This document shows, one piece after another, positions 10,566 to 22,440 of a DNA stretch of 64,000 nt; position 1 is the first letter of the stretch, and each line of letters begins with the position of its first letter. The stretch spans positions 92,686 to 156,685 of the forward strand of contig JAMKCH010022464.1 of the NCBI GenBank assembly GCA_023653785.1. Direction: 5' to 3'. Made by a program: the position numbers and the translations under genes. The notes beneath the pieces are model-generated. The model worked only from the letters and a program-made list of their open reading frames with translations. It was not told the origin of the DNA and did not search any database. The DNA comes from Ophioderma brevispina (Eukaryota; Echinodermata; Ophiuroidea; Amphilepidida; Ophiodermatidae).

Positions 10566-11857
10566 TCACGGCTTACCGGCGGTCGCGGCTGTCCCGGCAG
10601 TCACGGCTGGGTCCCGGGAGTCCGCGGCTCTTGTAGTGGGCGTCTGCTCCGGCGGTGATTGAAGTGATCCGTGGTGATCTCGGCTCCCGGAGCGGCTCTT
10701 GAGGTGGTGATCCTGTGGTGATCTCGGCTCCCGGAGGGCTTCTTGCGGTGATCTCGGCTCCGGGAGAGGATCATTGCAGTGACAGGCAGCGGTCACGGGC
10801 CTCCAGAACGGCTCTTGCGGTGATCCGGGTGGTGATCTCGGCCCCGGTGGCTCCTTTTGCGGTGATCTCGGCTCTGGGAGCGGCTCTTGCAGTGATCGGG
10901 CAGCGGTCACGCTACCGGAATGGCTTCTTGCGGTGATCCGGGTGGTGATCTCGGCTCCCGGAAGTTGGCTCTTGCGGTGAACCTTGCGGTGATCTCGGCT
11001 CTCGGAGCGGCCTTGCGGTGATCCTTGCGGTTGAATCTCGGCTCCGAGCGGCATCTGCGGTGATCCATGAGGTGATCTCGGCTCCTGGAGCGGCTCTTGC
11101 GGTGATCCGGGCGGCTGGGGTCTCGGCTTCCGACGGCTGCCGACGGCTTCCGCGGTATGATAATGGTGGTTCGATGGGGTAGAGCGGGGATTAGGCGGGC
11201 GTGGGGTGCGGGTATCGGCCGGCCCGGCGGTGAGGTAATCGGCTGGCCCGGGGGGTGTGAGCGGGAGGGGAACCTGTGAGCGGCTCCCCGCAGCGGTCGG
11301 TACGGACGGGTGTACGATGTATCCGGGCAGTGGAGAGTCGGTAGCTCGGCGGCTAATGCAACAATGGACTTGTGTCCCGTACAGTCTCGGCTGGATCGGC
11401 GATTGCGGGGTGTTTTTACCGTAGAGCCACGGTTGCTTGATCCGGAGGGTTGTCTCCGGTGACTCGTGCTTCCAATAAGGTCCATACGCTGGGTGATGGG
11501 CGCCATTGCATCCGGCCTTGCTTGCCGGAAGAAACTCGCTGAGAACGCCGGTGGTTGATCCGTGATAAGGACCGTCTGGCCGGGCACGGGTGATGCGGGT
11601 GTTGTCTCCTTCTGCTGCTGTTGCTTCTTCATGCCGCTTGAGGTCGCTTGGCGGTTCTGCCATTTGGCTCCGGTGTACAGTGCGTCCAGCTGACCTGGCT
11701 CTCTCGGTTGCACGGGCGGTTGTATGAATGCACGTCGGATGCGGGTCGGCAGGTGACAGGAAGTGTCCACATGTCGAACATTGTTTTGGCTTGGCCACTT
11801 CTTCTCGGTCTTTGAGTCGGAAATCCATGTCTTAGGAAAAAGACAAAAAGGAGACAA
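10566..11857 (-). CDS. DIRS ORF1 (Gag-like) N-terminal frame
   Basis: The longest open frame in the window (420 aa, 11828-10566 on the - strand). Near its start is CSTCGHFLSPADPHPTC, a C-x2-C-x6-D-x-H-x2-C cysteine cluster usual at the start of DIRS ORF1 proteins. The C-terminal 200 residues are low complexity, made of repeated EPRSPQ and GSPQEP units encoded by a GC-rich minisatellite (10660-11110). An alternative frame opens at 11857. In DIRS elements ORF1 is thought to be the structural nucleic-acid-binding protein. The repeat expansion is unusual, and the frame may stay open only because the repeat lacks stops. Confidence 0.65.
10660..11110. repeat. minisatellite inside DIRS ORF1
   Basis: More than ten degenerate copies of a ~30-40-bp unit with the core GGTGATCTCGGCTCCCGGAG, often followed by CGGCTCTTGCGGTGATC. 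Unit length varies. It encodes Pro/Ser/Arg repeats on the - strand. Confidence 0.85.
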
Positions 11858-13099
11858 AAATCGGTTAGGGAACTTTAGGATGCAAGACCGGGAGGACGAT
11901 CTCTTCCTAAGTACAGCTTAGCATATAGAGAATACAATGAGTCCACCCTAGCCCAAAACAAGATGACCGATTACACCCGCTCAATACGCAAAAAAAAAAA
12001 AATCCTGTGGAATCTAATCCCAGTAGAAAAGCACGTACTTCCGGTGGTTTCGGGGAGTTGAAAAGATGGAACGAAATGTGTTATATCGAACCGTCGATGG
12101 GTCTTCTGTCGGAAACCAAATGAGGGGGCAAGTGGTTAAAAATCGGTCGTTAAAGAAATCCAAAATGGCCACCGGAAGAAGTGGCCCCGGCATGAAACGT
12201 CCCATAGTGGTAGGCCGGCCGTGACAACGGTAGTGGAGCCCCCGCCAGAAGGGAAAATCAAAGAAAAAATGCGTTGAATCCTAACTTCATAGAAAGGCAC
12301 ATACTTACGGTTTCGGGTCATGTTGAAATATGGAACGAAACTTGCCATATCGCACCGCCGGTGTTTAGTTCGGAACCAAATGGTCTACGCTGTAAAAAAT
12401 TCAGACGGTTTAACATTTCCAAAATGGACGCTGAAAAAAGTGTCACCCAATTCTAAGTATTCCCGTGAACGTTAGGCCCGGCTGTAATAACGGTGTGGGG
12501 CCCCCCGATGACAGAAGACCAATAAATGACCCGCAGGACCCGTACGTCCAGGGGGAGTGAAGCGGTGGGGGGCCCAAAACCGCCCGAGCAAATGACCCAG
12601 ATGGCCTACCATCAAAAGCGACGAGAGTTATGAACTTCGGACCAGATGGCGACCATACCTAGGGTGGCGCCATACCGGTACCGGACCGGTAGGATAGGTT
12701 AGCGGGGGAATGTGAAAGTTGACGCAAAAAAAAACGCGAAAATACAGAAAAGGCCTACGAAAAAGTGAGTAAATTCTCAGGAACATCTAGCACAAGAAGC
12801 TCCCCAAACCAAGCGCTACATGAATGTGGGAATTACTTGACCATAGGGGTCCACCGAGGTAATTAGACACTTGTAAACACATGTGTGGACTAACCCGCCA
12901 TGTTGTCCGCGGAAAGCACACACTGACCACCTAATTCAGACGCAAATTTGTAACAATATGAGATGGGCTGAAACAGCAAGCCGAACCAGAATGATGAGAA
13001 AAGTGCATGCGCGTAGCACACGCGAAGGTTGGTTAGTTAGGTGGTGAGTAAAAGCTATCAAAAACTGTTGAAATTTGCAAACTTTTCACGGCGCCACTG

Positions 13100-13287
13100 A
13101 GCGCACAACATGCTAGAGCGTAGCAAAATGAGAAGTCAGGGTTCTAGATAATCGCCCCGATGCGTGCGAGGCGGGGTCGTTAACTTTCCAGTGGGTATTG
13201 AAGGTAAATTGCTATTCCGAGGGTACAAAATGAAAAGGCATAAGTCAGCGTGAATGGGGGAACGAACTAGGAGATGTAGGTGGACTT
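13100..13287. repeat. DIRS 5' inverted terminal repeat
   Basis: Contains TCCAGTGGGTATTGAAGG, AATTGCTATTCCGAGGGTAC and GGCATAAGTCAGCGTGAATG. These are complements of 6890-6960, and of 7185-7230 in the internal region. The border is placed at about 13285 by the end of homology to the internal complementary region. Confidence 0.8.
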
Positions 13288-13289
13288 GC

Positions 13290-15856
13290 AGGTCAATAAA
13301 AAAATCCATTTTCCAATTTCAAAGAAAACTTGTAATATGGATTTCATAAGAAAAAATTTCAATTGCTAAAAATCACAGAGTACTTCTAACATTACAAATC
13401 GTCGCTCACATCATACTGTCTTATCTGACTTTTTGAGATATTTGGTCTGTGGAGGTATATTGTTGAGTTGACTACAAATACCCAAATTAAGAAGGGGTGT
13501 GGCTAATACTGAGATATAATTAGGCCTATGGTCTTATTATGATTATTTAACAATTTCGCATTTCCACATACAGATCTATCTGGCCATATTCGGCATAGTA
13601 AAATTTCACATTACTGTTTATATCGTCCTATCTACCTGTGAGCGTCTCCTCAAATGAACGTACGTGTTTCACATAATGTCTGATCTGTGTTTTTTTTTCG
13701 TATCAACAGTTGTGAGCGTCCGCTTCCACAGGGAAAACAAATTTCACCCTATGTCTAATCATCATCCTTCTACAGTTGCGAGCGTTTCTCCTGACACCAT
13801 AAAACGCTTTTTCACATTTACTGTCTGATCTGCGTTTTATCCGAAAAATCGGGAGCAGAAATCAAAATATGCGAATTTTCACATAGAGATCTATGGCTTT
13901 GGGACATATTTAGAGTTATAAAACATGATATAATCTTTATTAAAATCAACTTTATTAAACAAAGTTTAAAGTCTCTTTAATATATTTGCCATTTAAAATA
14001 AGATACAAGGGCTTAAATGTTGTACATGAAAGAAGTTTTTCCCCGAAAGATCGGTGTTTCGTCTCGTAAGACAGTACTGTGATGTGGGGCGACGAAATGA
14101 AGTGGAATGTTCCTTATCACAAACAAAGGCAAATAAAAGCTGAACCTCAATTAAGCTGAGAAAACTCATTTTTTTTAATTTGCAACATAGACACCACCCC
14201 TTAGAAATATATGAACTCCTAAACTTCAGAAATTGCATTAGCAATTAACTTTCGTCGCACTTTGTGAATGAAACGGGGGAAATTCTGCCACTGTTTCCGG
14301 TATATGTAAACTTTTTAAGTTTGACCTATTTGCCGAAAAATGCAACTACACCTGACCTTAGTCATGAGCCAACAAGCATATGTATTTGCCACCATTTTTG
14401 AAAGGTGATTTGAAATGCTCTTGCCAAATTGTTATACACGATACCAAATATATCACATGGGTCCTTTTCGTTTAGCAAATTTATCGGGGGTGCAACCCCA
14501 GTCTGTTTTACAGAAAATGGCCAGGTTGTATATTGCTGCCCATACCTTTGTGTATTATTATGTTGATGAACCATTTAGAATTTCAAATCGGTTCTATCCA
14601 ACTGTTTGAGAAAAATGTGTCTTGACGTTTAAATGGAAGAATTGACACAGGGTTTAACCACTCGCGCATAGGGGGCTTCTTCACCCTACACATTAAATAA
14701 CATTTAAAAAAAAAAATTCTGCGCTTTATTTTTTAATACCTGGTATACTTTGAGCATTATTCCACATTGGCGTTCAAAATTGTTTCTACCAAACGTGCAG
14801 TGAGAATTTTTGTCTTCTTGGAAAAAGTGAATACCGTATTCGATCCGCGCTTCATGCGCACAGCTTTACCAAACTTGAGATGTGAACTCTCGCCACGAAG
14901 ACTTGTACACATTGCTTCATTCAAAAACAAACCTTTACCATTGATTAAGATTTTACAGCATTTTGTTTTCCCATCAGCCTGTGATGAAGTGATGTGTGCG
15001 GAAAGAGAAGAGCGCAAGTGTTCGAGCTTGGTATGGGAGGGGGACACCCCCTCCTGCCCCCCACCCTATCAGAATCATTACTCCAATCTTCATTTAAAAA
15101 ACAAAAAACAGCCTGCTAATGTTTGGCCGGGCTCCAGGAAAATGAAAACTCATTGGCTCTGAGTGGTCCCAAAACTCGTGAATAACTTCTGGGTATGTCC
15201 ACAGCAAGGACATTTTCATATCAGTTACACAGGGGTTTGGACAAATTGCGTATCCAATCAGGGCATGGCATAGTATACGTTAGATTTAAGATTAAGTTTA
15301 TGGGAAGGGACCCAGGTTTCAGAAATTGCCCACGAAGGCGGCAAAGCTGCGGAAAAATGCCAATACCCAAAAACAAAGTGACCTCTATAACTCTACTATT
15401 GAGCCTTTGAGTGCTATGTCCAAAGGCCCCTCACAGGCAGGACAGGGGGAAACGTGCCCCTTGATCCTCACGGTTGCGAACTGATTTAACTGACTGCCTA
15501 ACTATGAAATTTATGTAATATATTTATCCCAGATTATTTGAACACTTTGAACTTACAAATTGATTCTTTTAATCTTGGCATGAAAAAAAGTCTTGGAAAA
15601 GGGATCATACAAGGTTGCACTTACTTCGTGCGGAAGGGGGAACGCCAAAGCACGTGCTGCTCGGTCAATAGGCCATATCTTCACTTTTAAACAATCGTGG
15701 GGGCTCCCTTCAAGTACGTTTGGGTCCCCATTTTATCAGTTAAGGCCGCAGGGATAGCAAAATTTTTGCATCAGGGCAACTGCCCTGCCAAAGTTAACAT
15801 TGTTTTACAATTTGCGAACAAAATAAGTATATTTAAAAAATAACCCTGCATTCGTG
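13290..15856. other. no supported gene; weak tandem repetition near 13560-13880
   Basis: Around 13560-13880 the phrases TTTCACATAATGTCTGATCTG and GAGCGTCTCCT recur at ~100-bp spacing in diverged form. Open frames at 14757-15162 on both strands overlap each other and show no family motif. Nothing else is supportable. Confidence 0.45.
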
Positions 15857-15860
15857 TTAA

Positions 15861-16196
15861 AGGTGCTTGTTCCGATCGTCTTTAGGACCCCCCTGATTTA
15901 CCCGGAAGTAGTATCGATTTTGATATCAAATGAAAGGCCCTATTTTTCTCATTGTCGTCCTGAAATTTCAGCCCTCAAATCCATTTCATTCTCAAGATAT
16001 AAATGAAAAACCACCGTTTTAGTGGTTAACCATCAATATTAGCACAGTATTGAATAGGACTTTGCAATATGCATTATTGCGTCTACCGTCAAAACCACAA
16101 GCTTGTTTCCCACGGTACTTCATAGGGCGTACGTGCAAATGCCAGGCTCTCATATCATGTAGAGAACACAATAGACATGAATCGGAACAAGCACCT
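15861..16196. mobile_element. TTAA-type MITE (piggyBac- or Kolobok-like)
   Basis: A perfect 16-bp terminal inverted repeat AGGTGCTTGTTCCGAT (15861-15876) is mirrored at 16181-16196. The 336-bp element is flanked on both sides by TTAA (15857-15860 and 16197-16200), the target duplication used by piggyBac and Kolobok transposons. No coding capacity. A diverged relative lies at about 32845-33000. Confidence 0.88.
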
Positions 16197-17299
16197 TTAA
16201 ATATGCTTTTAAAACCCTAGAACGAAGCCCCAAAGATGCCGGAGGGGTTGTCAGTCTAGATCATGGCGTCACGGGCGACAACATCCTGGGTACATATGAG
16301 TTATCAGTTGTCATTCTATATCCTCGCGCCTCTAAAATGTTCAAAATTAGAAAGTAATAATTTGATATGGTCGATGTAGATATAGCCATTAGGGCACTTT
16401 TTAATATTGAACATTATTGATTTAGGCATAAAAATAAAGATTCTATGTTTGAATCACCTACACAGATTTGCTGGTTGGAGCATACAACTCATCAACAGCA
16501 GTGTTATTGAGGTAAGGGTTTTATGTGTGCATGTTGAGAAATTATATGCAGTAGTTTAGGGGCAAGTTGTTATGTACCAGAACTGATTATATGGATTTGG
16601 CCACCCAGTTTCTCGATACAATAATACATGAGAAAAACAAACGTATACCCAAGGCCAAAACACATGTCACACCTGACATGGGATGCTGTCAAAGGTTGTG
16701 TGGTTTCAATGTGTAAGGGTACACTCCCAAACAACTTCTAGGTGGCACAACCCTGTGAAACTATGCTAATGACAAAACAAAATGGCCGGTCATTTTTCAA
16801 AATGGCCGCCATTTAAAAACTACTATGACCATATCTCAGCCTGTGAGGTAGTGCCACAGGATGTTTGTGATTTTGTGGATATAAACCTAGTTCTTTTGGG
16901 GTCCCTGAAATCCATTGGTGCAATCATGCTACACATAAACTGTAATAGACCAATATGGCAGGCCATATTTTTTTTTTCAAATGGCCGCCATCAAAAATAT
17001 TTGATCATTCTCAGCCCACAATTAATAGATGTGTGATTTGGTGGTATACCCGGGTTTCTGGGGTGGTCATAGAAGCCTATGGAGCAATCACTAATACAAA
17101 CTTTATCACCTTACAAATTTCAAAAATGGCTTGCCAAAAATGCCAATTTTTGTTTAAACTTGGCCCCAAATGCAATTTGATAGGTAGAGAAAACTCATAC
17201 GGTGTTAAGAAAATGTGCAAAATAGTTGTATCACCAATGTTTAATTGTCAAAAAATACACAAGTTGATAAGTAAATGTGAATGTTTTATACTTTTAAAT

Positions 17300-20240
17300 A
17301 CTTAGATTTATTAAAATACTGAGTGTATGCAAAGCTTGTGTTGGTTGGCAGTATTGAATGTACTTTTAAGGGCGCCATTTCATTCTCTCCTTTTGTACTG
17401 ATCAGGATGATCAGAAAGTGTGAACCTTAAATAGAAGGGTGGCTATAGAATTAGTGCATCATGTTCTAAAAGATGAAGAGGACAATCCCAAACAATTATA
17501 ATAACGCATTAATATGCCAGCATATTAGGGGAAGATTACATAGGGTCCAGTCAAACAACACACACAAATGTTGGTAGCCAGAAAGCCAAGCATTAGTTTG
17601 TGTATACAGCAGGTGGCGTAGCCCAGGTGGGGCAAAGGGGGCAGAGTGCCCCCTCTGGAAAAAAATCTTCAGGGGAAATCGGAAAATAAAAACATGGATT
17701 TATTCATGTTAAATCAGCCCCTGTTCGGATTCTTTTGCCCCCTGCGCCCGGGAAAATTTTTGCTTGTGACGGGACATTTGTTGCACCTACTGGGAAATTG
17801 CCCCTCGGAACCACCGGGTGGATACGCGCCGGGTATACAGGAATCCCAGAAAACAAAATAATCCTGATGAAACAAAGGGTTAATTTGGTGAATGTTATGA
17901 AACGTGTACAGTATGACTATTATTTTACTTTAAAGTAGAAACAGTATGCTTCAAATACACTTAAATGTGCAACAAGATCCATATTTTCTGTGATATTAGT
18001 GATTCATATAGATTTTAGGACACTCAATAAGGTCCTTTTATTGGGCCTACAGAATAACTTAAAATGAAAACAAAGGGTTATTTGTATAGGCTACATTTCA
18101 ATAGAAAATGTTCCCTGTACCAAGAAGAAACAGTTCTCAGCTTAATCCTTTCATATGAGGATATTTGTTTTAACAGAGCTTTACTCAGGTTTTTAACAGC
18201 GAGCTTAACTGACACCTGTGCAAATATAAAATTTAATTTTTAGGACACCTTTCATTGAAACTCTGTGCACATTAATGCCATTTTCCAGTCATGCCTTCAT
18301 TGTAAACACCATTGCTTTGAATTGACATAATGTTACATTTTGAATGAGCTGATAAACCTGAATTATGTACCAAAAATTCAACATGTCCGCCGTAGCTTCG
18401 ATACAAAGTCTATGCAACGACCTCCAGTCAGCCACAGCCCGTCTTGATCATTTGCAGGATCATTAAGTAAGACTTCCACCTCGTGTTGAATGCGGGTGCT
18501 CGCAAATCAGAAGTTATGCAGCGGACTGTGTAAACTTTGTTCTTCAAAGTATCCCCTTAAGAAAAAGTCACAGTGTCATATCAAGTGACCTGGCGGGCTT
18601 AGGGTTATTCCACAGCATGATTCAGGACTACAAACTCTGTCCACCAAAAGTTCATGTAGGCCTAATTCTGACAGCCAATTAGGCTTGACAGCTGTGGGGC
18701 AGTTTGCACCATCATGTCCCCACCACAAAATCGAAGACACAGTTTGTTGCGTAGGAAACATATGAAATGCAGTGCAAGTGAGGCCACAGAATTCATGATA
18801 GTCATTCTGGAGAAAGCTTGCCCATTGATTTGCGTTCAAAAAGTAAGGTCCAATAAGCTTCCCATTGCCACACAGAAAAGAGTTTCTTTCACTATGTTTG
18901 TATCAAAGTTGATGAAAACTTGGGGGGGGGGGAGGGTCCCGGGGGGCATAACTCAATTTGTGGTTGGCTTACCTCACCATTATAAAAAACCTGCTTTGTC
19001 AGCAATCGTGAAAGCCACGTCTTATGAAATCGATTCCAAGAGCACTCGGCAGAGTTTGCCTTCTCTGAAGCCATCAGCAGAGGTTTGATGGTGAATGCGC
19101 ATTCTGTATGGGTGGAAGTCAAGTCATTTTATTAATTTGGTTGATTGAATGATGGAACAGGAGATCGAGTTCCAAAACCATTTTTACTTGCAGCTGGTTC
19201 CGGGGAGTCTTTAATCAATGTAAAAATGAATCAAATGTTGTTGTCAGTTATCACTCTGTGTCTCTCCCTGAGGACCCCTGTCCGATTAAGGCTAGTGCCA
19301 TGATCTCGCATATTTCTTCACATTTGCCAGATGGTCGGCTAGATGCGGTCGCTGTCGTGGGAAAGGCTTCACGCTAAAAGCATCTGAGTAGCTTTATACA
19401 CTATGTTGTCATCAAAGTTGTCACAATGAACAATATGCTGAGTTTGTGTAAGCTGCCCCCAATGTGTTCTTAAATGTTTGATAGTGTGAATGCGATAGTA
19501 CCGTATTGTTCATAATAAAATGCCCCGGGGCGGTTGCTTTCAAAAGGGAGGGCGTTTATACAGTCAAAATGGAAAGTCAAAAAATCCCGCAAAAAAAAAA
19601 TCACTCCTTACACACGCTTATTGTCGCTGGATTACCATTATACAACGAAAGAAATGGGGACACTGTTTCGCACCTCCAAATGTTCAAAGTTCCATACTAA
19701 TTAACTATTACAACTGTGCAAAACAGCGATATGATACGGATTACGACAGTACCTCCGGGCATTAAATCATGTGTTTACTAGGTAAGCTTAAAGTGCATTT
19801 CTTGATTCTTACACCTTCTGTTTTATTAAGGATCACTAGATATTCTTGAGAAAAGCTTATTCTCAAAATTTGAGCGGACCGTATCTTGCGTGTTTTGTGT
19901 GACTGAGCCAATTGCTCGTTTCCCACGGGTCCATATAGCTACTGAATGATGTGATTTCTCGCAGATGCGACCGAATGTGACGCAAGAGTGGGCCACGTGG
20001 ATTACTAATGCTAATGGTTCAGATGATATTAAAAATCTCAACATGTTTTAGGTAAGCGGGGGGACGAGGCTGTCTGTGGATCACGAAATGCCCCTTTAAC
20101 TCTCTTGAATTGTTTTACCAAAAATCGTAGGGGGCGTTTATAGAGCAGGGCGGCGGTTTAGTAGGAACAACACGGGTGCGTAAGGTAAATGCTGTTCCAA
20201 CTGCTTCTCCACAAAATAGCCTGTGTAGGTAAACTGTATT
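17300..20240. other. no supported gene
   Basis: Several short frames with no recognisable domain. Purine- and G-rich patches occur near 18920-18950, with a repeat-like C/G-rich patch near 17610-17830. The 375-bp frame at 18714-19088 overlaps other frames and has no supporting motif or splice context. Confidence 0.45.
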
Positions 20241-20244
20241 ACTA

Positions 20245-21309
20245 CAGGTGTCCCCAGAATGAGTAGTACCCATCTGATACCCAAATGTTTTTTTTTTCCA
20301 TAGAAAATCCATAACATTAGGAAGATGGTGTAATGTCCAAACTTCATTATACGTAACCTTTCATAAGATTTGAATCGTGAAAATCGGACTAACCAAAGTG
20401 AAAATACCACGCAATTGGGTTAGAGGTGCTGATTCATCCTTGGGCCAAAGTGAAAAAAATGCATGTGGTGTGTTTCCTCGACTTACCAAGCCTTTTTTGA
20501 ATCACATTATCCTCTTTTGGAAATCTTATTAAGCATAGTGGTACTTTGATGTTGGTACCAATAGATAGTTATGGTCATTGCTCTATTCCCTTGATACCAA
20601 GGATAATACACAGCATGCCCTTATAGCATCCACAGTGCCGTCATAAAGACCATTAGGGCAGCAAATAATGTCAATTTCAGAAAACCACAAGTGCACAAGT
20701 GGCCGAAAATTCACTTTTGCACAAAAATATTAGCGACTATCAGATTTTTCAAGCGGGTTTTGGCTCTAAATCATGGCAAAAGACAGCTTATATACATAAA
20801 GATGGTTTAGTGCTTTTTACTGCAGAAACGTACCAAAAGAGAATAGGTCTAATGCTTGTGTGGCAACCACTGAGATTTACTGTCAGCGAGGTTTTTTTTT
20901 ATGACATCATTTGACTCGTACTGGATATTAGTATCATTTTTTTAGCGAAGGAAAAAAAGGCGGACCACAGCTCTCTATGGTTACCACAATCCACGTTTGA
21001 GTTTTTAATAAGATAATTCCCGAAGGACTAAAGATGTTGTAAAACAAAGTTTGCCGAGGAAGAGTGGCTTAAAAGTACACATACATTTTTTCACTTAAGC
21101 CCAAAGGATGAATATCAGAACCTCAACACAATGAGTGTATTTTCACGTGGTTAGTCCGATTCACGCATTCAAATTTCTTTTTGAAAAAAAAGGTTACAGT
21201 TTAATGAAGTTGGATATTAAAACAGCTTACCTAATGTTATTGTTTTCTATGCGAAAAAAAATAAAACATTTTGGGTATCGATGGGTAATAATCATTCTGG
21301 GACACCCTG
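20245..21309. mobile_element. TA-flanked inverted-repeat element (Tc1/mariner-like MITE)
   Basis: The left end CAGGTGTCCCCAGAATGAG and the right end reverse complement CAGGGTGTCCCAGAATGAT match, and the similarity extends ~200 bp inward (20245-20460 against 21080-21309). TA dinucleotides flank both ends (20243-20244, 21310-21311). The 1,065-bp element has no transposase. An element with related termini lies at 62143-63236. Confidence 0.75.
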
Positions 21310-22440
21310 TATAGTGTGGGCCTAGCTGGATCTCCATCAAAGGCAAAACTGACAAAACAACATATAAGACAACTGTTAAGTAACAAATTAAGCATTCGGC
21401 ATACCACACACACAGCTTTTTTTGTCACAAGTGAGTTTTGATATGCCATTTTTCAAGCAATTGTGTTCAATGAGGCATGACTGGAAATTTTAAGGTGTCC
21501 CATTTGAAAGCTTACTGCCTCTAGTAAAATAATTAATTAGTAAATTAACTCTTTGTTCAAGGATTGTTTGTTTTTTCTGGGACGCCCGTATATGCCAATA
21601 CAAAATTTCTGTTACCGTTACAAATAACCGATTTAAGCATCATATTGTAAAACGGTGGGTTATGGCGCCATTTTGACGTCTTTTGCAGAGGTAATTATGC
21701 TATGTATGGGCTGTTACGTGGATTTTTCTGACCCCCAAAACTTACGTATAGCTACCAAAATCACAGCTCTTGCACCTTGTGGCTAAGGTATGGTAAAATA
21801 GTATTAAGTAACGGCATTTGAACAAAAATGCCGCTATATTTGTTATATTACAGGTGCAGGCTTGATTGCAACCACTTATTCATGCCCCCAGAACCTGGGT
21901 CGAGCCACCAAAATCACAAATGTAACATTTGGGCTGATATATCATCCATGTTTTAAATGGCAGCCATTTTGAATGGCTGCCATATTTGTTTTATCAATTA
22001 CATTTATGTGTAGCTTGATTGCCCCAATGGATTAAGTGACCCCACAAACCTAGCTTTAAGCCACACAATCACACTTTATGTACCTGTGGAGACTGAGATA
22101 TGGTCAAACTAATAGTTTTAAAATGGTGGCCATTTTGAAAAATGGCCGCCATTTTGTTTTGGTAGCATATTTTCATGGTTGTCCACCAGGACTTGTGGCG
22201 GAAGTTCCCTGAACTGTTGACACCACACAACCTTTGACAGCATTCCATGTCATGTAAAACAAATCTGGGGCCCCCTGGGTAAGTAACAGTACTGGAATAA
22301 ATGTGAAAACTTCTGGCACTGTACAATCCAGGAAGTGCAATGTTTTGGGTTTATAATAATTAATAATAGGTGCTGTTTTGGATATAGATTGTATCGCGCA
22401 TGCTAACAAGCGCATAGCTCTTGTAGGCATGGGTATTTTC

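Larger units (their letters stand above)
6829..13287 (-). mobile_element. DIRS-like tyrosine-recombinase retrotransposon
   Basis: A 6.46-kb element read from high to low coordinates. Inverted terminal repeats lie at about 6875-6990 and 13130-13255; both carry CAAATTACCTTCAATACCCACTGGAAAG or its near complement. An internal complementary region at 7117-7230 pairs with both outer ends: 7117-7177 is complementary to 6831-6890, and 7181-7230 to 13235-13285. Coding order on the - strand is Gag-like ORF1, reverse transcriptase, RNase H, tyrosine recombinase. This is the defining DIRS layout, which replicates through a circle and integrates without a target duplication. All frames are broken, so the copy is defective. 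The element is clearly more GC-rich than its flanks. Confidence 0.88.
16310..22440. mobile_element. long inverted repeat bounding a ~4.5-kb interior
   Basis: The left arm, about 16310-17110, includes GCTGTCAAAGGTTGTGTGG, AATGGCCGCCATTT and ATGACCATATCTCAGCC. It is mirrored at about 21650-22400 (CCACACAACCTTTGACAGC, AATGGCCGCCATTTTG, GAGATATGGTC). The arms are diverged and have indels. The interior shows no transposase or polymerase that I can recognise. This may be one large inverted-repeat transposon, or two inverted copies of one dispersed repeat. Confidence 0.55.

Noticed and set aside
14757..15162. Overlapping ~100-130-codon frames on both strands
   Set aside because: Composition gives open frames in both strands at once; no motif, likely chance or old repeat.
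16486..16531. A 45-bp AG...GTAAGG-bounded stretch reading FAGWSIQLINSSVIE, considered as an integrin propeller exon
   Set aside because: It lies in the arm region of a long inverted repeat, is too short to judge, has no FG-GAP or calcium-binding motif and cannot be phase-linked to the exon at 26348.
18714..19088. 124-codon open frame on the + strand
   Set aside because: Overlaps open frames on the other strand, contains a long G run and shows no domain or splice context.
19966..20052. MRPNVTQEWATW frame between CGCAG and GGTAAGCG, considered as a coding exon
   Set aside because: The frame ends in a stop right at the putative donor and has no recognisable family similarity.
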